9,324 nucleotides of DNA from an uncultured Oscillibacter sp. (GTDB taxonomy: Bacteria > Bacillota > Clostridia > Oscillospirales > Oscillospiraceae). The stretch lies in contig NZ_UQXD01000062.1 of NCBI RefSeq assembly GCF_900544955.1, positions 1-9,324 of the forward strand. The letters run 5' to 3'. Of the stretch, positions 1 to 5,283 are shown piece after piece; position 1 is the stretch's first letter; every line of letters starts with the position of its first letter. A program made the position numbers and the translations under genes. Under the pieces are notes generated by a model, which was given only the letters and a program-made list of their open reading frames with translations, had not been told where the DNA came from and ran no database searches.

Positions 1-36
1 GCCGTCCTCCGCCGCCCGCACCGGACCCGGGGCTCC

Positions 37-76
37 TCCCGGCGGAGCAAGGCCGCCCGGCACCCGCTCCGCCGGG
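37..76. repeat. GC-rich inverted repeat upstream of pyk
   Basis: The segment 37-47 (CCCGGCGGAGC) is the exact reverse complement of 66-76 (GCTCCGCCGGG), so an 11-bp stem with an 18-base loop can form. Neither side is followed by a run of T on its own strand, so it is not a standard intrinsic terminator. The rest of 1-190 shows no convincing gene: one frame is open from the left edge, but its translation is low-complexity and runs through the pyk promoter. The hairpin may belong to the tail of a gene outside the window. Confidence 0.4.
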
Positions 77-193
77 GCGGCAATGGCGCCTCGCCGACCT
101 GGAAACGTCGTTTTTTGGCAGTCAGAACCGAAAAAAACTTTGGACTTTTTGCAGTTTTTTTACATTCTGGGGCTTTTCCATCCGCCGGGAGTG

Positions 194-202
194 TGATACA
201 AT
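194..202 (+). promoter_or_regulatory. Probable pyk promoter, extended -10
   Basis: TG at 194-195 followed one base later by TACAAT (197-202) makes an extended -10 element, one base from the TATAAT consensus. The hexamer 17 bases upstream (174-179, TTTTCC) is a poor -35, which an extended -10 can compensate. Transcription would begin near 209, giving a 5' leader of about 40 bases. The surrounding 105-180 is T- and A-rich, unlike the GC-rich flanks, as is common for promoter DNA. Confidence 0.5.
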
Positions 203-248
203 ACCACCGGAACGAAAACGATTACCTGTGAAAGGCGGTTATAGGAAT

Positions 249-2003
249 ATGAGTATGAAGATGAGGAAGACGAAGATCGTCTGCACCCTGGGACCGGCCA
301 CGGACCGGGAGGGCGTGCTGCGGGAGATGATTCTGGCCGGCATGAACGTGGCCCGGTTCAACTTCTCCCACGGCAGCCATGAAGAGCACAAGGTCCGGCT
401 GGAGACCCTGAAGGCCCTGCGGGAGGAGCTGGGCCGTCCGGTGGCCGCCATGCTGGACACCAAGGGCCCGGAAATCCGCCTGAAGTCCTTTGCAAACGGC
501 TCCGTTCAGCTGACGGCGGGGGAGGAGTTCACCCTCACCACCGAGGACGTCCCTGGCGACGAGCACCGCTGTGCCATCACCTTCGGCGACCTGCCCGGCG
601 ACGTGAAGGAGGGGGACACCATCCTGCTGGACGACGGGCTGGTGCGCCTGACGGTGCTGGAGACCACCGCCACCAACATCCGCTGCCGGGTGGAGAACGA
701 CGGCGTGATGAAGGACAAGAAGGGGGTCAACGTCCCCGGCGTGCGGCTGAACATGCCCTATATGAGCCAGCGGGACCGGGAGGACATCCTCTTCGGCGTG
801 GAGCAGGGCTTTGACTATATCGCCGCCAGCTTCGTCCGCTCCGCCGCCGACGTGCGGGAGATCCGCAGTGTGCTGGACCAGGCGGGCTCCGGCATCCGCA
901 TCATCGCCAAGGTGGAGAACCAGGAGGGCATTTCCAACCTGCCGGAGATTCTGGCGGTGGCGGACGGCATCATGGTGGCCCGGGGCGATCTGGGGGTGGA
1001 GATCGACTTCACGGAGATCCCCGTCCTCCAAAAGCAGATGATCGCCCAGTGCGTGGCCCGGGGCAAGCCGGTCATCACCGCCACCCAGATGCTGGACTCC
1101 ATGATGGAGAACCCCCGCCCCACCCGGGCGGAGATCACCGACGTGGCCAACGCCATCTATGACGGCACCTCCGCCATCATGCTCTCCGGCGAGACGGCGG
1201 CGGGCAAGTACCCGGTGGAGGCGGTGCGCACCATGGACGCCATTGCCCGGAAGACGGAGACCAACGTGGACGAGATGGTGCGGCCGCTGAAGGTGATGGG
1301 AAAGGAGCGCCTCTCCATCACCGCCGCCACAGCCCACGCCGCCTGCACCACGGCCATGGACATCGGCGCGGACGCCATCCTCACCGTCAGCCAGCGGGGT
1401 GTCACGGCCCAGATGGTGAGCCGGTTCCGCCCCGGCACCACGGTGGTGGCCCTGCTGCTGGACCCCCAGGTGCAGCGGCAGATGGCCCTCTACTGGGGCG
1501 TGGAGCCCATGACCATGCCCTACGCCAGCAACACCGACGAACTGGTGGACCTGGCGGTGCAGACGGCGGTGGACGCGGGCGTTGTGAAACAGGGGGACCT
1601 GGTGGTGGTCACCGCCGGCGTCCCCGTGGGGGTCACCGGCACCACCAACATGATCCGGGTCCACCAGGTGGGCGGCTCCCTGGTGAACGCCGTGGGCATC
1701 GGCGACCAGAAGATCGGCGGGCGCCTGTGCGTGTGCCGCAGCCTGGAGGAGGTGGAGGAGAAGTTCCAGCCCGGCGACGTGCTGGTAGTCCCCTATACCA
1801 CCAATGAGCTGCTGCCCTATATCCGCCAGGCCGCCGCGGTCATCAGCGAGGAGGCCAGCGCCGACAGCCACACCGCCACGGTGGGCCTGACCCTGAACAA
1901 GCCGGTGATCGTGGGCGCCGTGGGCGTCACCCGGCGGCTGAAGGACGGCGTGATGGTGTCCGTAGACTGCGCCCGGGGGACGGTGCAGACCCTCCCCCAG
2001 TGA
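249..2003 (+). CDS. pyk: Pyruvate kinase with C-terminal PEP-utilizer-like domain
   Basis: Pyruvate kinase transfers phosphate from phosphoenolpyruvate to ADP, giving pyruvate and ATP, the last step of glycolysis, in the cytoplasm. Seen in the 584-residue protein: N-terminal RKTKIVCTLGPA, the FNFSHG loop (37-42), DTKGPEIR (70-77), the active-site signature IIAKVEN with the catalytic lysine at 221, and the metal-binding RGDLGVE loop (245-251). Glu75 lies in TKGPEIR at the position where glutamate usually marks K+-dependent enzymes; this is inferred, not tested. The protein is about 100 residues longer than the E. coli type because of a C-terminal domain resembling the PEP-utilizer mobile domain, as in Geobacillus pyruvate kinase, with SH at 540-541. 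I chose ATG 249 because AAGGCGGT lies 9 bases upstream. GTG 228 is in frame but has no ribosome binding site; ATG 255, with AGGA 8 bases upstream, is an alternative. The gene is monocistronic and convergent with fhs. Confidence 0.97.
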   Translation: MSMKMRKTKIVCTLGPATDREGVLREMILAGMNVARFNFSHGSHEEHKVRLETLKALREELGRPVAAMLDTKGPEIRLKSFANGSVQLTAGEEFTLTTEDVPGDEHRCAITFGDLPGDVKEGDTILLDDGLVRLTVLETTATNIRCRVENDGVMKDKKGVNVPGVRLNMPYMSQRDREDILFGVEQGFDYIAASFVRSAADVREIRSVLDQAGSGIRIIAKVENQEGISNLPEILAVADGIMVARGDLGVEIDFTEIPVLQKQMIAQCVARGKPVITATQMLDSMMENPRPTRAEITDVANAIYDGTSAIMLSGETAAGKYPVEAVRTMDAIARKTETNVDEMVRPLKVMGKERLSITAATAHAACTTAMDIGADAILTVSQRGVTAQMVSRFRPGTTVVALLLDPQVQRQMALYWGVEPMTMPYASNTDELVDLAVQTAVDAGVVKQGDLVVVTAGVPVGVTGTTNMIRVHQVGGSLVNAVGIGDQKIGGRLCVCRSLEEVEEKFQPGDVLVVPYTTNELLPYIRQAAAVISEEASADSHTATVGLTLNKPVIVGAVGVTRRLKDGVMVSVDCARGTVQTLPQ

Positions 2004-2009
2004 CCTTGC

Positions 2010-2075
2010 GCCGGAGGCGCAGGCTCCGCTCCGGCGTTTGCGTCCGGCGGGCGGGGCCTGCGCCTCCGGCCTTTT
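2010..2075 (+). terminator. Intrinsic terminator of pyk
   Basis: The arm 2010-2024 (GCCGGAGGCGCAGGC) is the exact reverse complement of 2056-2070, a 15-bp GC-rich stem that begins 6 bases after the pyk stop codon. It encloses a 31-base GC-rich loop and is followed by CTTTT (2071-2075). The large loop and short T run make it less than ideal, but its position directly after pyk supports the call. Confidence 0.65.
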
Positions 2076-2192
2076 GCCGCGAGGCGCGGGGGACGGCGTG
2101 TGTGCGCGGGGTATGCCTTTCCGGGCGGGGGGACGGCCCCGCCGGAGACGGACGGCGCCCCTGCCGGCGGGGAGACCTCCCCTCCCGACGGC

Positions 2193-2237
2193 AAAATCAA
2201 AGGAGACGGGACCGCCGCGGCGGTCCCGTCTCCTTTG
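2193..2237 (-). terminator. Intrinsic terminator of fhs, perfect 40-base palindrome
   Basis: Bases 2198-2237 form a perfect 40-base palindrome (20 bp per arm, centre between 2217 and 2218), lying 14 bases past the fhs stop codon. On the minus strand it is followed by ATTTT, and the last stem bases are CTTTG, giving a T-rich tail typical of an intrinsic terminator. On the plus strand the tail (GTGTATT) is weaker, so it may act only as a backup for pyk. The 100 bases between the two terminators (2076-2192) are GC-rich with no gene that I can support. Confidence 0.85.
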
Positions 2238-2251
2238 GTGTATTCCGCGGC

Positions 2252-3925
2252 TCAGAACAGCCCGGTGATCTTCCCGTTTTCGTCCACGTCGATCTTCTCC
2301 GCCGCGGGCACCTTCGGCAGCCCCGGCATGGTCATGATGTCCCCGGTGAGGGCCACCAGGAACCCGGCCCCGGCGGAGACCTTCAGATTCCGCACGGTGA
2401 TCTGGAAATCCCGGGGCGCCCCCAGCTTGGCGGCGTCGTCGGAGAAGGAGTACTGCGTCTTGGCCATGCAGATGGGCAGCTTGCCGAAGCCCAGCGCCTC
2501 CAGCTCCCGGGCCTGCTTCTGGGCGGCGGCGGTCATCACGGCGCCGTCGGCGTGGTAAATCTTCCGGGCGATGTCGTTCAGCTTCTGCTCGATGCCGTCC
2601 TCCGCGTCGTAGGCGAAGCGGAAATCGCCGGGCTGCTGGCACAGCCGGACCACCTCCTCCGCCAGGGCCAGGCCGCCCTCGCCGCCCTTGGACCACACTT
2701 CGCTGAGCGCCACCCGGACCCCCAGCTCCCGGCACCGATCCTCCACCAGCTTCAGCTCGGCGGCGGTGTCGGTGGGGAAGGCGTTGACGGCCACCACGCA
2801 GGGCAGGCCGAAGACCTGGGTGATGTTCTCCACGTGCTGGAGCAGATTGGGCAGCCCCCGCTCCAGGGCGGGCAGGTTCTCCGCGTTCAGCTCCGCCTTG
2901 GGCACGCCGCCGTGGTTTTTCAGGGCCCGGACGGTGGCCACCACCACCACGGCGCTGGGCCGCAGCCCCGCCAGGCGGCACTTGATGTCCAGGAACTTCT
3001 CCGCCCCCAGGTCCGCGCCGAAGCCCGCCTCCGTCACGGTGTAGTCCGCCAGGCGCATGGCCATGCGGGTGGCCATCACGGAGTTGCAGCCGTGGGCGAT
3101 GTTGGCGAAGGGCCCGCCGTGGATGAAGGCGGGGGTGCCCTCCAGGGTCTGTACCAGGTTGGGCTTCAGAGCGTCCTTCAGCAGGGCGGCCATGGCGCCC
3201 TCGGCCTTCAGGTCGTGGGCGGTGACGGGGGCGCCGCCATAGGTATAGCCCACCACCATCCGGCCCAGCCGGGCCTTCAAGTCCGGGATGTCGGCGGCCA
3301 GGCACAGCACGGCCATGATCTCGCTGGCCACGGTGATGTCAAAACCGTCCTCCCGGGGCACGCCCTGCATCCGGCCGCCCAGACCGTCCACGATATTGCG
3401 CAGCTGGCGGTCGTTCATGTCCACGCAGCGCTTCCAGGTGATCCGTTTGGCGTCGATGCCCAGTTGGTTCCCCTGCTGGATGTGGTTGTCCAGCATTGCG
3501 GCCAGCAGGTTGTTGGCCGCGCCGATGGCGTGGAAATCGCCGGTGAAGTGGAGGTTGATGTCCTCCATGGGTACCACCTGGGCATAGCCGCCGCCGGCGG
3601 CGCCGCCCTTCACGCCGAACACCGGGCCCAGGGAGGGCTCCCGCAGGGCCACCAGGGTGTTCTTCCCCAGCCGCCGCATGGCGTCCGCCAGGCCCACGGT
3701 GGTGGTGGTCTTCCCCTCCCCGGCGGGGGTGGGGTTGATGGCCGTCACCAGGATCAGCTTGCCGTCGCTGCGGGTGGACTCCCGCAGCAGCCGGTAGTCC
3801 ACCTTGGCCTTGTAGTTGCCGTAGAGCTCCAGGTAGGCATCGCCCACCCCAGCGGTTTTGGCGATCTCCGTGATGGGCTTCAGGGGGCAGGACTGGGCAA
3901 TCTCAATGTCGGACAGAATCTTCAT
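2252..3925 (-). CDS. fhs: Formate-tetrahydrofolate ligase
   Basis: Fhs (10-formyltetrahydrofolate synthetase) joins formate to tetrahydrofolate using ATP, feeding the one-carbon pool for purine and formylmethionyl-tRNA synthesis; in acetogens it is a step of the Wood-Ljungdahl methyl branch. It is cytoplasmic. The 557-residue protein has the usual family length. Seen: a P-loop TPAGEGKTT (66-74), the first family signature GVKGGAAGGGY (104-114), the second signature VATVRALKNHGG, and the typical C-terminal ending KITGLF. Start choice: GGAGG lies 7 bases before ATG 3925 on the minus strand. The gene appears monocistronic, with a promoter near 4000 and a strong terminator after it. No other folate or acetogenesis genes are in the window, so whether it serves biosynthesis or acetogenesis cannot be told here. 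Confidence 0.98.
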   Translation of the reverse strand: MKILSDIEIAQSCPLKPITEIAKTAGVGDAYLELYGNYKAKVDYRLLRESTRSDGKLILVTAINPTPAGEGKTTTTVGLADAMRRLGKNTLVALREPSLGPVFGVKGGAAGGGYAQVVPMEDINLHFTGDFHAIGAANNLLAAMLDNHIQQGNQLGIDAKRITWKRCVDMNDRQLRNIVDGLGGRMQGVPREDGFDITVASEIMAVLCLAADIPDLKARLGRMVVGYTYGGAPVTAHDLKAEGAMAALLKDALKPNLVQTLEGTPAFIHGGPFANIAHGCNSVMATRMAMRLADYTVTEAGFGADLGAEKFLDIKCRLAGLRPSAVVVVATVRALKNHGGVPKAELNAENLPALERGLPNLLQHVENITQVFGLPCVVAVNAFPTDTAAELKLVEDRCRELGVRVALSEVWSKGGEGGLALAEEVVRLCQQPGDFRFAYDAEDGIEQKLNDIARKIYHADGAVMTAAAQKQARELEALGFGKLPICMAKTQYSFSDDAAKLGAPRDFQITVRNLKVSAGAGFLVALTGDIMTMPGLPKVPAAEKIDVDENGKITGLF

Positions 3926-3994
3926 ACAGCAGCCTCCAACGTTTGATAGAATCCGATCTCGAAAACAAAAGGTATTACTTCTGTGCGCCAGAAA

Positions 3995-4003
3995 AATATA
4001 CCA
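3995..4003 (-). promoter_or_regulatory. Candidate fhs promoter, extended -10
   Basis: On the minus strand TGG followed by TATATT (plus coordinates 3995-4003) is an extended -10 element in an A/T-rich patch. I see no good -35 hexamer 16-18 bases upstream. Transcription would begin near 3988, leaving a leader of roughly 63 bases before fhs. A weaker alternative is TAATAC closer to the gene. Confidence 0.4.
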
Positions 4004-4046
4004 CGAAATCCGGCGAAAGGGAAGAGGGAAACGGGGCGCCGGCGGG

Positions 4047-4081
4047 AAAAATTTCAGGGAGGCGGGATTTCCACCTCCCTG
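4047..4081 (-). terminator. Probable terminator of the AT-rich orphan gene
   Basis: CAGGGAGG (4055-4062) pairs with CCTCCCTG (4074-4081), an 8-bp stem with an 11-base loop. Read on the minus strand it is followed by AAATTTTT. It lies about 150 bases past the stop codon at 4232 and just upstream of the fhs promoter, so it would keep orphan-gene transcripts out of fhs. The stem is modest and the T run starts three bases late. Confidence 0.5.
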
Positions 4082-4100
4082 TTGTAGATACGTGTAGCGA

Positions 4101-4191
4101 TCAGGTGCGGCGAACCGGTCCTATGTCGCAATAGCCCCAAAATCCCTACACTGAAGATGTGTCGTGATTTTGGGGCTATTATTGCGCCTGA
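4101..4191. repeat. Imperfect nested inverted-repeat element
   Basis: The core is an exact 15-bp inverted repeat: AATAGCCCCAAAATC (4130-4144) against 4166-4180, with a 21-base loop that itself contains ACAC and GTGT able to pair. An outer pair, TCAGGTGC (4101-4108) and GCGCCTGA (4184-4191), matches with one difference. The left arm carries about 20 extra bases between outer and core segments. Neither strand has a good T run after the stem, so a terminator role is doubtful. It could be a small non-autonomous element or the remains of an insertion sequence end; no transposase gene and no target-site duplication were seen. The remainder of 3926-4231 holds the fhs promoter and the terminator at 4047-4081. 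Confidence 0.5.
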
Positions 4192-4231
4192 TGCCAATAA
4201 GGCGCATCTAAACAGCCAAATAAATCCATAG

Positions 4232-4813
4232 TCAATTTTTTTCAAAGCGGAATTCAACGGCATCAAATTCAAATCCATTCTCATCAGCCTCTGTTCCATC
4301 TGGCCGTTCCAGCCCCAAAGTATCATAATATTCATTGGAAAAGCAAATATGTTCGTAAGGAAAACCTCTTTGCAGCTCCTTGATATATTCAAACGGTTTT
4401 TCCATTGGCATTACACCCAGTTCCATACGAATCGTGTTTAGTGCGTCTGTTACTTCTTGTTTTGCCGCATATTCAATATTTTCCGGGTTATTCATGAAAC
4501 TTTCAAACGTTTGCTTATCCCATAAAATGACTTGCTGCATTGAATTTGTGTTTTGGGTGGCGAGTATCAAACTCAAAAAGTCATAAAAGTTTTTTGCCAC
4601 AGGGTAGACATAATAATCACAACAGGATTCGGGATTGACGCAGAAAACCATATCTCCAAATCCTTCAATAAAACAATAGTGTATGCCATTATCCCATCCG
4701 ATTACTTTTGCACCTATGGGTGTACAAAAATATTGATCATTATCTTCAAAAGCCAAGCCGATCCAAGTGCCGTCTATTTTGATTTTTTTATATTTTTCAT
4801 AAAGAGTTTTCAT
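4232..4813 (-). CDS. Hypothetical protein, AT-rich orphan gene
   Basis: A 193-residue soluble acidic protein with no signal peptide or membrane segment visible. I do not recognise a named family. Its middle part (GFGDMVF, then YVYPVAKNFYDFLSLILA) weakly recalls SMI1/KNR4-like (SUKH) domains, where a late helix carries a pattern like AKNFxxFL, but this is only an impression and no catalytic motif can be named. The protein is rich in aromatic residues and has a charged, acidic C-terminal tail. Start choice is firm: GGAGG (4822-4826) lies 8 bases before ATG 4813 on the minus strand. The gene is strikingly AT-rich beside its GC-rich neighbours, with codons ending in A or T, which suggests acquisition from a lower-GC source. 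It has its own promoter (4883-4911) and a probable terminator, so it is a single-gene unit. Real gene: confident; function: unknown. Confidence 0.85.
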   Translation of the reverse strand: MKTLYEKYKKIKIDGTWIGLAFEDNDQYFCTPIGAKVIGWDNGIHYCFIEGFGDMVFCVNPESCCDYYVYPVAKNFYDFLSLILATQNTNSMQQVILWDKQTFESFMNNPENIEYAAKQEVTDALNTIRMELGVMPMEKPFEYIKELQRGFPYEHICFSNEYYDTLGLERPDGTEADENGFEFDAVEFRFEKN

Positions 4814-4882
4814 GTTTAAATCCTCCGTCGAATTCCCGTCGTCGAGTACGCCTTATCCGCCTCATACGACTTGCTTTTTTAT

Positions 4883-4911
4883 ATTTTATCATATGAACCT
4901 GTTCCTCTCAA
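4883..4911 (-). promoter_or_regulatory. Promoter of the AT-rich orphan gene
   Basis: On the minus strand TTGAGA (plus 4906-4911) and TAAAAT (plus 4883-4888) are separated by exactly 17 bases, and TGA directly before the -10 makes it an extended -10. Transcription would start near 4876, giving a leader of about 63 bases. This promoter lies back to back with the rightward promoter at 4984-5012. Confidence 0.7.
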
Positions 4912-4983
4912 GGTTGTTTGGTGAGCTTGACGGAGTTTTTACCGGCGACACGTATTTACAACAGGGACAGTTCCGCCGGCTGC

Positions 4984-5012
4984 TTGACTTGCGGGGCCGG
5001 AACTGGTATAAT
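4984..5012 (+). promoter_or_regulatory. Near-consensus sigma-A promoter of the ABC-F gene
   Basis: TTGACT (4984-4989), a 17-base spacer, and TATAAT (5007-5012) with TGG just before it: a vegetative promoter with consensus -10, five of six consensus -35 and an extended -10. Transcription would begin near 5019, about 265 bases before the ABC-F start codon. Such a strong promoter fits constitutive initiation, with control exerted later in the leader. An imperfect inverted repeat (AGTTCC at 4969-4974, GGAACT at 4999-5004) flanks the -35 and could be an operator, but this is weak. Confidence 0.88.
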
Positions 5013-5045
5013 AGAGCTGAATTTTGAAACGGAAGAGGTGAAAGG

Positions 5046-5066
5046 ATGATTTCTACTTCCTGCTGA
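5046..5066 (+). CDS. Six-codon leader ORF (MISTSC)
   Basis: ATG at 5046 opens a six-codon reading frame (MISTSC) ended by TGA at 5064-5066. GAGGTG (5035-5040), a six-base match to the anti-Shine-Dalgarno sequence, lies 5 bases upstream, so translation is likely. The ORF starts about 27 bases after the predicted transcription start. Its last sense codons (TCC TGC) and the base before them form TTCCTGC, the same sequence as in the terminator's right arm and complementary to its left arm. A ribosome stalled on or finishing this ORF would therefore affect which leader fold forms. A peptide product with its own function is not expected. Confidence 0.6.
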   Translation: MISTSC

Positions 5067-5229
5067 AACACCATAGGGCGCCGGATTCCCCAGCGGGGAG
5101 GCAGCGGAGCGCGCTGCCCGTCTGCGGGGGAGGCTTTGCCGGCGCCGGGAGCAGGAGAGAGATCGTCCTTTCGCGCCGTTTTTCAGCCGCAGCCGTCCGC
5201 ATATTGCGGGCGGAGTCCGTCGTGCTGTA

Positions 5230-5262
5230 GGCCGCAGGAATCTTTCCTGCGGCCATTTTTTT
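5230..5262 (+). terminator. Leader terminator (attenuator) before the ABC-F gene
   Basis: GGCCGCAGGAA (5230-5240) pairs perfectly with TTCCTGCGGCC (5244-5254), an 11-bp stem with a 3-base loop, followed by A and seven T (5256-5262). This is the best intrinsic terminator in the window, yet it stands between a strong promoter and the gene rather than after a gene. The only gene that could end here is the six-codon leader ORF, which points to premature termination as a control step. The ABC-F ribosome binding site (GGGAGG, 5271-5276) lies outside the stem. Confidence 0.9.
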
Positions 5263-5283
5263 GCACAGACGGGAGGAATGAAG

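Larger units (their letters stand above)
5019..5283 (+). promoter_or_regulatory. Putative transcription-attenuation leader of the ABC-F gene
   Basis: About 265 transcribed bases separate the promoter from the gene. In order they hold: a short ORF (5046-5066); GGCGCCGG (5077-5084) pairing with CCGGCGCC (5139-5146) around two smaller hairpins (5087-5099 and 5100-5118); a hairpin 5193-5213; and an intrinsic terminator (5230-5262) ending 21 bases before the start codon. Alternative pairings are visible: TTCCTGC at the end of the short ORF (5057-5063) can pair with GCAGGAA of the terminator's left arm (5234-5240), or with GCAGGA at 5151-5156. CCGCAG occurs both at 5187-5192 and in the terminator arm (5232-5237), and CTGCGG at 5122-5127 could pair with either. 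Known ABC-F resistance genes (vmlR, lmo0919) use ribosome-sensing attenuation of this general design. That this leader does so is inference; which pairing is the antiterminator cannot be settled by eye. Confidence 0.7.

Noticed and set aside
1..231. A frame open from the left edge of the window, possibly the end of an upstream gene
   Set aside because: It overlaps the pyk promoter and its translation is Arg/Gly-rich with no motif; openness is explained by composition.
222..3305. A 1027-residue open frame on the minus strand across pyk and into fhs
   Set aside because: It is antisense to pyk and out of frame with fhs. Its translation is low-complexity (rich in R, G, A, H) as expected for the open opposite strand of GC-rich genes.
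2000..3946. A 648-residue plus-strand open frame opposite fhs
   Set aside because: It mirrors fhs, lacks any recognisable motif, and has Leu/Gly/His-rich composition typical of antisense frames; fhs signatures are certain.
4130..4180. The 15-bp hairpin as the terminator of the orphan gene
   Set aside because: The minus-strand tail after the stem (GCGACATAGG) has no T run; the hairpin at 4047-4081 fits better.
5038..5049. A GTG-started tiny ORF overlapping the leader ORF
   Set aside because: It would encode only three residues, and the ribosome binding site spacing favours ATG 5046; GTG 5038 overlaps the ribosome binding site itself.
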